Shown: positions 1-6,987, counted from the first letter of the stretch. The stretch: 11,653 bases of DNA from Candidatus Neoanaerotignum tabaqchaliae (GCA_904420235.1 CAJFUS010000213.1:1-11653), one strand, 5' to 3'. Numbers and translations are program-made. The notes: generated by a model not told the origin, from the letters alone.

Positions 1-300
1 AAAAATAGGGAATTTATTTTGCGGCATGCCCGAATTTCATATAAGATTTAATTATGTTAATCTTGTTTTTGCGTAACTTGACAAAACACTTTATTAAACA
101 TGAATTTTAACGAGTAAAACTTTGGCAGTACCTTTGCAGTAACAGAAAAATGCGGTAATTTAAAAATTAATTTTCCGTTGCTTTTTATATTTTTAGTTTT
201 GGCCGGAATGCCTGCAAAACACGGCTTTTTCTCTAATTAAACCGAAAAAGCTCTGCGGCACTTGGTAAAGTTACCTGCGAAAAAAATATATCAAAGCAAT
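1..300. other. Non-coding AT-rich region upstream of the glutamate synthase leader
   Basis: I see no gene in this stretch; every frame is broken by stops. It holds two inverted repeats: GCTTTTTC at 224-231 with GAAAAAGC at 244-251, and GGTAA at 264-268 with TTACC at 271-275. A TTGACA at 78-83 has only a poor -10 (TGAATT) 17 bases downstream. The stretch may be an upstream regulatory region for the glutamate synthase operon or simply a spacer. Confidence 0.5.
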
Positions 301-301
301 A

Positions 302-339
302 TATAATGTGTTGACAAATTTAACGGCTTGATGTAAAAT
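302..339 (+). promoter_or_regulatory. Promoter region of the glutamate synthase operon (two overlapping candidates)
   Basis: Candidate A is TTGACA at 311-316 and TAAAAT at 334-339 with a 17-base spacer, a near-consensus sigma-A promoter that would start RNA near 346. Candidate B is a perfect TATAAT at 302-307 with no good -35 box, which would start RNA near 314. B leaves room for a full two-hairpin leader before the terminator; A would start RNA almost at the terminator. The boxes are seen directly. Which one is used is not decided by the sequence. Confidence 0.55.
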
Positions 340-364
340 GCCTACAAATGAGCAAAGACGTTCA
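332..364 (+). promoter_or_regulatory. Candidate ANTAR-type two-hairpin antiterminator
   Basis: Hairpin P2 is the clearer part. TGAGC (349-353) pairs with GTTCA (360-364), including one G-U pair, around the six-base loop AAAGAC (354-359). Just upstream, P1 pairs TGT (332-334) and A336 with T343 and ACA (344-346), bulging A335, around the loop AATGCC. Both loops have A at position 1 and G at position 4, the hallmark of RNAs bound by ANTAR proteins, which are known to control nitrogen genes in Clostridia. P2 cannot form together with the terminator at 354-403. P1 is weak, and no ANTAR protein gene lies in the window. Confidence 0.42.
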
Positions 365-408
365 CTTCAGACGGAACTACTCCGTACTGAAATGGGCGTC
401 TTTTTTTT
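354..408 (+). terminator. Leader intrinsic terminator (attenuator) before gltB1
   Basis: AAAGACG at 354-360 pairs with CGTCTTT at 397-403, and the pairing continues almost unbroken inward to ACGGA (371-375) and TCCGT (381-385) around the five-base loop ACTAC. Only a C-A mismatch and a bulged A386 interrupt it. Eight T residues follow (401-408). It lies between the promoter and the first gene, 22 bases before the start codon, so the operon can be expressed only by readthrough. That implies attenuation control. TCCGTA (381-386) could alternatively pair with TACGGA (408-413). Confidence 0.85.
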
Positions 409-429
409 ACGGAAAGGGTGAGAGTTAAT

Positions 430-1527
430 ATGAAAATAGAAGGCCAAGTAAGAATTCCTTCCGGCTGCGCCATAGCCGCCGTTATTTCAAAAGAGGGCAG
501 ACGCATGTCGGGAGAAAGGATTATCGAGGCCATGAAGCCTATGCACGACCGTTCAAACGGCCTTGGGGGCGGCTTCGCGGCTTACGGCATTTATCCGGAG
601 TATAAGGATTTTTACGCATTGCACATGTTTTTTAAAGACAGGGACACACGCAAAAGCTGCGAGGTGTTTTTGAAGGAACGCTTTGAGATTGTTAAATCGG
701 AACATATTCCGACACGAAAAATACCGGAGATTACCGACGAGCCTATTGTTTGGCGGTATTTTGTGGACCCACTTAAGTCGGTTTTGGCATCCATGCAGCT
801 TGACGAGAAGGAGTTTGTGGCAAGAACCGTTATGAAAATAAACATAGAAATGCCGGGCTGCTATGTGTTCTCAAGCGGCAAAAACATGGGCGCTTTTAAG
901 GCCGTAGGCTTTCCCGAGGACGTCGGCAGGTTTTACAAACTGGAAGAGTATGAGGGATACTCATGGACGGCCCACGGACGCTACCCAACAAACACGCCGG
1001 GCTGGTGGGGCGGCGCTCACCCCTTCACGCTTTTGGATTGGTCGGTAGTTCACAACGGCGAAATATCCTCTTACGACGCAAACCGCCGGTTTATAGAGAT
1101 GTTCGGCTATAAATGCACCCTCCAAACGGACACGGAGGTAATAACATACATAATGGATTATCTTATAAGGGTTCAAGGGCTTACCCTTAAAGAGGCCGCA
1201 AACGTTATAGCGGCGCCTTTTTGGAACACTATTGCCGACAAAAAGGACGAGGCCGAAAGGGAAAAATACACATATCTGCGCACGCTTTTCTCAAGCCTGC
1301 TTATTACGGGGCCATTTTCGATAGTTCTTGGCTTTAACGGCGGACTTATGGCCCTTAACGACCGATTGAAGCTGCGCTCTATGGTTGTTGGTGAAAAGGA
1401 CGACAAGGTTTTTATAGCAAGCGAGGAAGCGGCCATAAGAATGATGGAACCGGAGGCCGAGAATATTTGGGCCCCTGCCGGCGGAGAGCCGGTTATAGTT
1501 AAAGTAAAGGACGGTTATTGCTTATGA
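430..1527 (+). CDS. gltB1: Glutamate synthase glutamine amidotransferase subunit (class II, GltB1-type)
   Basis: This subunit should hydrolyse glutamine and pass ammonia to the synthase subunit encoded next. The 365-residue protein shows the class II (Ntn) amidotransferase pattern: candidate nucleophile Cys13 in PSGC, the conserved run around NGLGGGFAAYGIYPEYKD, AHGRYPTNT at residues 181-189, and HNGE at 208-211 for the oxyanion hole. A class II nucleophile must be N-terminal, so the 12 residues before Cys13 are presumably removed, as in other glutamate synthases. ATG 430 is preferred over GTG 418 because the GGGTGAGAG stretch from 416 sits at ribosome-binding distance from it. The stop overlaps the gltB2 start as ATGA. 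In classical GltB this domain is fused to the synthase; here it is separate, as in archaea and many Clostridia. Confidence 0.92.
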   Translation: MKIEGQVRIPSGCAIAAVISKEGRRMSGERIIEAMKPMHDRSNGLGGGFAAYGIYPEYKDFYALHMFFKDRDTRKSCEVFLKERFEIVKSEHIPTRKIPEITDEPIVWRYFVDPLKSVLASMQLDEKEFVARTVMKINIEMPGCYVFSSGKNMGAFKAVGFPEDVGRFYKLEEYEGYSWTAHGRYPTNTPGWWGGAHPFTLLDWSVVHNGEISSYDANRRFIEMFGYKCTLQTDTEVITYIMDYLIRVQGLTLKEAANVIAAPFWNTIADKKDEAEREKYTYLRTLFSSLLITGPFSIVLGFNGGLMALNDRLKLRSMVVGEKDDKVFIASEEAAIRMMEPEAENIWAPAGGEPVIVKVKDGYCL

Positions 1528-3029
1528 GTGTAGAGTTCATATATCCGGAGTTTGAGGTTGTAAGAAATGACAGCAGGTGCATTGCCTGCCGCGTATGCGA
1601 GCGCCAATGCGCCAACGAGGTGCATTTTTTTGACGCCCAGATGAATTTAATGAAAAGCGACGAAACAAAGTGCGTAAACTGCCAAAGGTGTGTGTCCCTT
1701 TGCCCCACAAGGGCCCTTAAAATTGTTAAAAGCGACTGCGCCCTTAGGGAAAACGCCAACTGGCATTACGACACCATTAAAGAAATATATAAACAGGCCA
1801 ACAGCGGCGGAGTGCTTTTGTCATCAATGGGCAATCCGAAGCCGCTGCCCGTATACTGGGATAAAATACTTATAAACGCCTCTCAGGTTACTAACCCTTC
1901 CATAGACCCTCTTAGGGAGCCCATGGAAACAAAAGTTTTTCTTGGCAAAAAATCGCAAAAGGTAGAACGCGATGAAAACGGCGGACTTAAATGTAATCTT
2001 TCACCCCAGCTGGAGCTTTCAATGCCGGTTATGTTCTCGGCCATGAGTTACGGCTCCATAAGCTATAACGCCCATTTAAGTTTGGCAAAGGCGGCCGAAA
2101 ATTTAGGTATTTTTTATAACACAGGCGAGGGCGGCCTTCACGAGGATTTTTATAAATACGGCAAAAACACAATAGTTCAGGTGGCTTCGGGACGTTTTGG
2201 AGTGCATGAGGACTATCTTAATGCCGGAGCCGCCATTGAGATTAAAATGGGTCAAGGAGCTAAGCCAGGCATAGGCGGACATCTGCCGGGAGAGAAAATC
2301 GTCGGGGACGTTTCCCGCACAAGAATGATTCCAGAAGGCTCCGACGCCATATCTCCTGCGCCGCACCATGATATTTACTCCATTGAGGACCTGCGTCAGC
2401 TTGTTTTTTCACTTAAAGAGGCTACTGAGTATAAAAAGCCGGTAATTGTTAAGGTGGCGGCCGTTCACAACATAGCGGCCATAGCAAGCGGCATTGCCCG
2501 AAGCGGAGCGGACATAATAGCCATTGACGGATTCAGAGGCGGTACGGGAGCGGCCCCCACAAGAATAAGAGATAATGTGGGAATACCAGTTGAGCTGGCT
2601 TTGGCCGCTGTTGACCAGCGTCTTAGGGACGAGGGAATAAGGAACAACGTATCACTTGTTGTGGGCGGCAGCATACGCAGCTCAGCCGACGTTGTGAAAG
2701 CCATAGCCCTTGGCGCCGACGCCTGCTATATAGCCACGGCGGCCCTTTTGGCCCTTGGCTGCCACCTTTGCCGCACATGCCAAAGCGGAAAGTGCAACTG
2801 GGGAATAGCTACCCAAAGGCCGGAGCTTGTTAAACGTCTTAATCCGGAAATGGGCAGCGAAAGGCTTATAAACCTTATGACCGCTTGGCAGCACGAGATT
2901 AAAGAGCTTATGGGCGGCATGGGCATAAACTCCATAGAGGCCCTTAAAGGCAACCGCCTTATGCTTAGGGGCGTTGGCCTTACGGAAAAAGAACTGGAGA
3001 TTTTAGGTATTCTTCACGCCGGAGAGTGA
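1524..3029 (+). CDS. gltB2: Glutamate synthase FMN/iron-sulfur catalytic subunit with N-terminal ferredoxin domain
   Basis: This is the synthase subunit, which makes glutamate from 2-oxoglutarate and ammonia using reduced FMN. The protein has 501 residues. An N-terminal two-cluster ferredoxin has Cys19/22/25/29 and Cys50/53/56/60. The FMN-binding TIM barrel follows, with SAMSYGSIS, GQGAKPGIGGHLPG and GFRGGTGAAPT. Near the end, Cys413, Cys419 and Cys424 have the C-x5-C-x4-C spacing of the [3Fe-4S] site, followed by GIATQRPE; Cys416 is an extra cysteine inside it. The ferredoxin domain is typical of archaeal-type glutamate synthase and is absent from E. coli GltB. ATG 1524 overlaps the gltB1 stop, which suggests translational coupling. 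A TTG at 1518 is possible but less likely. Confidence 0.95.
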   Translation: MSVEFIYPEFEVVRNDSRCIACRVCERQCANEVHFFDAQMNLMKSDETKCVNCQRCVSLCPTRALKIVKSDCALRENANWHYDTIKEIYKQANSGGVLLSSMGNPKPLPVYWDKILINASQVTNPSIDPLREPMETKVFLGKKSQKVERDENGGLKCNLSPQLELSMPVMFSAMSYGSISYNAHLSLAKAAENLGIFYNTGEGGLHEDFYKYGKNTIVQVASGRFGVHEDYLNAGAAIEIKMGQGAKPGIGGHLPGEKIVGDVSRTRMIPEGSDAISPAPHHDIYSIEDLRQLVFSLKEATEYKKPVIVKVAAVHNIAAIASGIARSGADIIAIDGFRGGTGAAPTRIRDNVGIPVELALAAVDQRLRDEGIRNNVSLVVGGSIRSSADVVKAIALGADACYIATAALLALGCHLCRTCQSGKCNWGIATQRPELVKRLNPEMGSERLINLMTAWQHEIKELMGGMGINSIEALKGNRLMLRGVGLTEKELEILGILHAGE

Positions 3030-3046
3030 GAGGGGAGGACAAAGTT

Positions 3047-3487
3047 ATGAAACGTGTTTATGTGGACGAAAAGTGGTGCCTTGGGTGCCATTTGTGCGAG
3101 TATAACTGCGCCTTCGCCAACTCGGGGCTGAAGGATATGACATATCTTAAAAACAAGGCCATATATCCAAGGATACATATTGAGGGAGAAGGACAGGTGT
3201 CATTTGCCGTTTCATGCCGCCACTGTGTCGACCCTATATGCGTTAAAAGCTGTATAGCCTCGGCGCTGTCAAAAAGTGCCGACGGGGTTATTAAGGTTGA
3301 CCAAAACAGATGCGTAGGCTGTTTAACTTGTGTTTTGGTCTGTCCTTACGGCGCTCTTATGCCAAACGAAAAGGGCGTTATGCAAAAGTGCGAGCTTTGC
3401 CTTGAGAACGCCTGCGGACAGCCGGCCTGTGTAAGCGGCTGTCCCAACAAGGCCATTGTATATGAGGAACGAGGTGACGTTTTGTGA
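3047..3487 (+). CDS. Four-cluster [4Fe-4S] ferredoxin, electron carrier for glutamate synthase
   Basis: The 146-residue protein resembles HycB/DmsB-type electron-transfer subunits. It has four cysteine groups: 11/14/17/21, 57/60/65/69, 89/92/95/99 and 115/118/128/132, enough for four [4Fe-4S] clusters. There is no signal peptide or membrane segment, so it should be cytoplasmic. Lying between gltB2 and the FAD oxidoreductase, it probably carries electrons from the reductase to the ferredoxin domain of gltB2. ATG 3047 is chosen because AGGGGAGG at 3031-3038 lies 8 bases upstream; an in-frame ATG at 3026 overlaps the gltB2 stop but lacks a comparable site. The partner assignment is inferred from gene order. 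Confidence 0.88.
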   Translation: MKRVYVDEKWCLGCHLCEYNCAFANSGLKDMTYLKNKAIYPRIHIEGEGQVSFAVSCRHCVDPICVKSCIASALSKSADGVIKVDQNRCVGCLTCVLVCPYGALMPNEKGVMQKCELCLENACGQPACVSGCPNKAIVYEERGDVL

Positions 3488-4731
3488 GAAAATATGTTGT
3501 TATAGGAAACGGCGTTGCCGCCGCCGGCTGTATAGAGGGCATACGAAGCACTGATTTAAACGGAGAGATTACCGTTGTGTCTTTGGAAAATCATCAGGTT
3601 TACTGCCGGCCCCTTATATCCTACTATCTTGAGAACAAAACAAGCCTAAGCAAAATGGGCTACAGAGAAAATGATTTTTATGAGAAAATGAACTGCCGTG
3701 TTATATACGGAAAAAAGGTGGTTAAAATTGACGCCGATTTAAAACAGGTTGTTCTTGATGACGGCGAAACTTTGCCATACACAAAGATTTGCGTGGCCGA
3801 CGGTTCGTCGCCTTTTGTTCCGCCATTTGAGGGCTTGGAGAGCGTAAAAAACAAGTTCTCGTTTATGACCATTGACGACGCTTTAGCGTTAGAAAAGGCC
3901 GTTACAAAAAAATCAAAGGTTTTGATTATAGGCGCCGGACTTATAGGATTAAAGTGCGCCGAGGGAATTAAAGACAGGGTATCAAGCATAACCGTGTGCG
4001 ACTTGGCAGAGCATATACTGCCCAGCATTCTTGACTATGACTGCGCCGCAATAATGCAGGCACATCTTGAGGAAAACGGCATAAAATTTATGCTCAGCGA
4101 CACCGCTGTTAAATTCAGCAAAAACAAAGCTCAAATGAGAAGCGGCAAACAGGTGGATTTTGACGTACTTGTTTTGGCTGTGGGCGTAAGGCCAAACACG
4201 GAGCTTATTAAAAATATAAACGGACAGGTTAACAGGGGAATAGTTGTTAACGACCGCATGGAAACAAATATTCAGGATATTTACGCCGCAGGAGACTGTG
4301 CCGAAGGAAACGACATATCCTTAGGCGGAAAGCGTGTTTTGGCGCTGCTTCCCAACGCCTATATGCAGGGCCATGCCGCCGGAGTTAACATGGCCGGAGG
4401 AAACGAGGTTTTTGACAAGGCCATACCTATGAACTCCATAGGATTTTTCGGCCTTCACGCCATGACAGCCGGAACATATTACGGCGAAGAGCAGGGCGGA
4501 CGGCTTTATGAGGAAAAGACGGATAAAAAGCTTAAAAGGCTGTATACAAAGGACGGATTCCTTACGGGCTTTATACTTATAGGCGAAACGGAAAGGGCTG
4601 GCATTTACACAGCTCTTATAAGGGAAAAGGTGCCGCTTGGCAAAGTGGATTTTGACATGCTTCAAAAGTCGGCCACATGGGCGGCCTTTTCAAAGGATAC
4701 ACGACAGCAAAAGTTTGGAGGTGTGGTATAA
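3484..4731 (+). CDS. FAD-dependent NAD(P)H oxidoreductase, probable glutamate synthase reductase subunit
   Basis: The 415-residue protein is a pyridine-nucleotide-disulfide-type flavoenzyme, similar to nitrite reductase and rubredoxin reductase flavoprotein subunits. The N-terminal Rossmann motif (G8-x-G10, AAAG) binds FAD. A second motif at GAGLIG (150-155) should bind NAD(P)H. AAGDCAE, with Asp271, is the C-terminal FAD motif. No redox-active CxxC disulfide is seen. It probably oxidises NAD(P)H and reduces the ferredoxin encoded just upstream, standing in for the GltD subunit of classical enzymes, although it is a different flavoprotein without the GltD ferredoxin-like domain. The start is GTG 3484, overlapping the ferredoxin stop as GTGA, with GAGGTGA just upstream. 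NADH or NADPH preference is not decided. Confidence 0.88.
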   Translation: MRKYVVIGNGVAAAGCIEGIRSTDLNGEITVVSLENHQVYCRPLISYYLENKTSLSKMGYRENDFYEKMNCRVIYGKKVVKIDADLKQVVLDDGETLPYTKICVADGSSPFVPPFEGLESVKNKFSFMTIDDALALEKAVTKKSKVLIIGAGLIGLKCAEGIKDRVSSITVCDLAEHILPSILDYDCAAIMQAHLEENGIKFMLSDTAVKFSKNKAQMRSGKQVDFDVLVLAVGVRPNTELIKNINGQVNRGIVVNDRMETNIQDIYAAGDCAEGNDISLGGKRVLALLPNAYMQGHAAGVNMAGGNEVFDKAIPMNSIGFFGLHAMTAGTYYGEEQGGRLYEEKTDKKLKRLYTKDGFLTGFILIGETERAGIYTALIREKVPLGKVDFDMLQKSATWAAFSKDTRQQKFGGVV

Positions 4732-5450
4732 TGATTTTAAGCGCCGATGGCCTTGATTACAGGGTCTTAAATACGGAACTTCGCAAAGCCGGAGAGGAGT
4801 GCACAATTAACAACTGCTGCGGACAGAGATTTATAGCCAGCGGAATGTCCGGACGGAACATAACAATTAACGGCGTTCCCGGCAACGCTCTCGGCTCATA
4901 TTTAAACGGAGGCGTTATAACGGTTAACGGCAACGCTCAGGACGCTGTTGGAGACACAATGAACGCCGGAAAAATTATTGTTCACGGAAACATTGGCGAC
5001 GCCGCCGGATACGCCATGAGAGGCGGAGAGATTTTTGTGGAGGGCAACGCCGGATACAGGGCCGGAATTCACATGAAGGAGTATAAAAACAAAGTGCCCG
5101 TAATAATAATCGGAGGGAGTGCCGGAAGTTTTCTTGGAGAGTATCAGGCCGGAGGAATTATTATTGTTCTGGGCCTTAACAAAAACGGTGGGAAAATTGT
5201 GGGAAATTTCCCATGTACCGGAATGCACGGCGGAAAGATGTATCTGCGAGGAAACTGCGAGGACATTAAATTCCCAAATCAGGTAACGGCCAAAAAAGCC
5301 GAAAAGGCGGATTTGGAAGCGATTGAGGGCTACGTTAAAGAATACTGCCGTCTGTTTGACAGTGACGCTGAGGAGGTTATGAACTGCGAATTTACGATTG
5401 TAACAGCCGACAGCAAAAATCCATACAAGCAGATGTATGTGGCCAATTAA
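4731..5450 (+). CDS. gltB3: Glutamate synthase GXGXG beta-helix subunit (GltB3-type)
   Basis: This corresponds to the C-terminal domain of GltB as a free 239-residue protein. From about residue 20 to 170 it is built of repeated short strands ending in glycine pairs (for example SGMSGRNITINGVPGNALG, NGGVITVNGNAQDAVG and MRGGEIFVEGNAGYRAG), which form the right-handed beta-helix of the GXGXG family. The domain is structural and holds the glutaminase and synthase domains together. The start is ATG 4731, which shares one base with the preceding stop (TAATG); GGAGGTG at 4717-4723 lies 7 bases upstream. An in-frame upstream extension to 4677 would overlap the reductase gene and is rejected. It is the last gene of the operon. 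Confidence 0.93.
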   Translation: MILSADGLDYRVLNTELRKAGEECTINNCCGQRFIASGMSGRNITINGVPGNALGSYLNGGVITVNGNAQDAVGDTMNAGKIIVHGNIGDAAGYAMRGGEIFVEGNAGYRAGIHMKEYKNKVPVIIIGGSAGSFLGEYQAGGIIIVLGLNKNGGKIVGNFPCTGMHGGKMYLRGNCEDIKFPNQVTAKKAEKADLEAIEGYVKEYCRLFDSDAEEVMNCEFTIVTADSKNPYKQMYVAN

Positions 5451-5493
5451 ATATTTTAAACAATAAATATTGAGTGTGTGTTTTTATTTTTAT

Positions 5494-5528
5494 AGGACGG
5501 AGTCGATTTTGGCCCCGTCCTTAACTTT
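5494..5528 (+). terminator. Probable terminator of the glutamate synthase operon
   Basis: AGGACGG at 5494-5500 pairs with CCGTCCT at 5515-5521, a 7-base-pair GC-rich stem with a 14-base loop. It is followed by TTAACTTTTG, a broken T-run. It lies about 45 bases after the gltB3 stop, with nothing coding in between. The imperfect T-tract lowers confidence. Confidence 0.6.
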
Positions 5529-6096
5529 TGTGTTAAAATGCCGTTTAAATTGGCGAGAGTATTTTCAGATATTTTAAATTTTTGAGTTTTTAGTTTATTT
5601 TTATTATGTGGTATTTTTTATGAAATGTTTTCAGCGTTTATTTTCAGTTTGCCGGTTGTGCATTGGTTAAAGACGCAGTTTTAAAAAGGAGAGAAGGAAA
5701 CGGCCAAAACATCGGCTGCCATGACGTGTTGAGAGTTCTTTTGTTGTTTCATTTAACAGTCTATTTTTAAATCCGTCAAAAGTGAAACTTAGCTTTTTAA
5801 TAAACTTTATGTAAAAAATAAGGCATAAAATTATGTTTATTACAGTATGCGGAAAGCGTCTTTTTGGAGCGTTTAAAGGGATTAAGCGCTTAATTTTTTA
5901 TAAAAAATCTATTAAAACAATGCGCGGCCGAACATTTAAACAAAAATTTCATAAAGAGCGGCAGACGGACAATCGACACAAAAATGAATTTGAAATGAAA
6001 AGCCGGAAGACGTTTGAGGATTGAGGAACTATTTAACAACTTGAACCACGCAACACTTAAAGGCCGCCTTTTCTGTTATGTACTGAAAAGATGTTT
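5529..6096. other. Intergenic stretch without a convincing gene
   Basis: About 570 AT-rich bases lie between the glutamate synthase terminator and the convergent membrane-protein gene. A 63-codon open frame at 5833-6024 has no ribosome binding site and a composition typical of random translation (Lys/Phe/Arg-rich), so I do not call it. A purine-rich GGAGAGAAGGA near 5688 has no real ORF behind it. I recognise no known RNA family here. Confidence 0.5.
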
Positions 6097-6112
6097 TCAA
6101 ACATGACTTTTC
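6081..6112 (-). terminator. Possible terminator hairpin at the end of the membrane-protein gene
   Basis: On the minus strand, ATGTT and AACAT form a tight hairpin flanked by GAAAAG and CTTTTC, with a two-base bulge, overlapping the stop codon of the membrane-protein gene. The T-tract after it is short (CTTTTC). A second weak candidate is AAAGGCCGCCTTT at 6059-6071. Either could end the minus-strand transcript. Confidence 0.35.
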
Positions 6113-6567
6113 ATTCTAAAAATTGTTTTTCCAAAAAGCTTGTAGTATGGCGCCGGTTGGTTTTTTAATATGCGGTAGTTAATCATGTCGTCAATAACAA
6201 CGCAAATTATGGATAGAAATATCCATGCGGCAAAGAACATTAAATTTACCTGACCGTTTACGGCGGAAAAGGGCAGAGCACTGTAATCCCAAATGCCCAT
6301 GCCGCCAACAATATTCCACTGATAGCCCAAAACGGCCTCGGCAAGGGTCGCGGTTAAGGCGCCGAACAGACCTTGAAGGAGAATATCAGTGTCGAATGTG
6401 AAAATGTTGTTTACAAGGCCTATTAAACAGCCTATTATGCCGCCCAGCATGAACATTCTGTAATCCGACAAAGCACCTTTGTAAACGCACTCAATAATAA
6501 AATAAACTCCGCCGTAAATAAAAAACAGTATAAAATACTCAAAAATCGACTGAAAAAATTTTTTCAC
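6097..6567 (-). CDS. Four-helix membrane protein, 'putative ABC transporter permease' (CmpB-like) family
   Basis: The protein of about 156 residues has four hydrophobic segments: near the N-terminus (FEYFILFFIYGGVYFIIECVY), then MFMLGGIIGCLIGLVNNIF, a small-residue helix around GLFGALTATLAEAVLG, and LMFFAAWIFLSIICVVIDDM. The overall pattern, including Y/FIIE, the LGG...GLxN motif, WNxWDYSxLPFxxxGQ-like wording (here WNIVGGMGIWDYSALPF) and a final ID-D-Y, fits the small family usually annotated as putative ABC transporter permease (PF06541-like). True function is unknown, and no ABC ATPase lies nearby. GTG 6567 is chosen because AGGTG at 6579-6575 is at the right distance; GTG 6576, three codons upstream, lacks this spacing. 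Confidence 0.72.
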   Translation of the reverse strand: MKKFFQSIFEYFILFFIYGGVYFIIECVYKGALSDYRMFMLGGIIGCLIGLVNNIFTFDTDILLQGLFGALTATLAEAVLGYQWNIVGGMGIWDYSALPFSAVNGQVNLMFFAAWIFLSIICVVIDDMINYRILKNQPAPYYKLFGKTIFRMKSHV

Positions 6568-6576
6568 CAAATTCAC

Positions 6577-6925
6577 CTATTTTGGATAGTTTATATATAT
6601 TTATGCCGTTTGGCTGGTTTTAAACAGTCTATTAATTATGTTTTTTAGAATGCTTAAATAAAAGGTGCGTAATGTTCCTTAAGTTATTAGCGCATCATGT
6701 GCTTTTTATAGAAAAAGTTCTATAAAATATTTAATTTTTTACATTTAATTTGTTTCAACTTTTTATTTTGGAAGTTTTTTGGATTTTTCCCGACACTATT
6801 TTAACTCTTCTTTTATAAATTTAATGGGTATTTCTATATAAACAAAACTGGCGGACATTTAAAAGAAGAGATTAAAGATATTTTAAATATATAGAAGGAT
6901 TTTGATTTTTATTTTGATAAAACTA
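6577..6925. other. Divergent intergenic region with interleaved inverted repeats
   Basis: There is no coding frame here. The region separates the minus-strand membrane-protein gene from the marR promoter and must hold the promoter of the former, which I cannot pin down (AT-rich, with TATATA around 6590-6600). Two inverted repeats are interleaved: CTCTTCTTTTA (6805-6815) with its complement at 6860-6870, and TTCTATATA (6832-6840) with its complement at 6888-6896. Confidence 0.5.
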
Positions 6926-6953
6926 TTGACACATATCCGAAATCGGATATAAT
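6926..6953 (+). promoter_or_regulatory. Consensus sigma-A promoter of the marR operon
   Basis: TTGACA (6926-6931) and TATAAT (6948-6953) both match the consensus perfectly, separated by 16 bases. RNA should start near 6960, leaving a leader of about 28 bases. The spacer and -10 box are occupied by an operator palindrome, so this strong promoter is probably kept off or damped by the regulator it expresses. Confidence 0.85.
6933..6950. promoter_or_regulatory. Operator 1 for the MarR-family regulator
   Basis: ATATCCGA-AA-TCGGATAT is a perfect 8-base inverted repeat around two central bases. It lies in the promoter spacer and overlaps the -10 box. Size, symmetry and position fit a MarR dimer site whose binding blocks RNA polymerase. 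Binding is inferred from position beside the marR gene. Confidence 0.7.
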
Positions 6954-6957
6954 ATAG

Positions 6958-6975
6958 ATGTCCGAAATCGTACAA
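6958..6975. promoter_or_regulatory. Operator 2 for the MarR-family regulator
   Basis: This is a second copy of the operator core, TCCGAAATCG, exactly 25 bases after the first. About 14 of 18 positions match operator 1; the right arm is degenerate. It covers the likely transcription start and runs up to the ribosome binding site of marR. Confidence 0.55.
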
Positions 6976-6987
6976 GGAGATGAGCTT

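Noticed and set aside
224..251. GCTTTTTC/GAAAAAGC hairpin as a terminator of an upstream gene
   Set aside because: It has no T-run after the stem on either strand, and no gene ends nearby in the window.
300..417. T-box riboswitch before gltB1
   Set aside because: GGAACTACTCC recalls a T-box GGAACC, but the full T-box motif and specifier stem-loop are absent, and these bases form the terminator loop.
418..429. GTG 418 as the gltB1 start
   Set aside because: It overlaps the purine-rich stretch that serves as ribosome site for ATG 430.
4677..4730. Upstream extension of gltB3
   Set aside because: It would overlap the end of the reductase gene by 18 codons and ignores the GGAGGTG site placed for ATG 4731.
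5833..6024. 63-codon open frame in the intergenic region
   Set aside because: It has no ribosome binding site and a random-looking Lys/Arg/Phe-rich translation with no recognisable motif.
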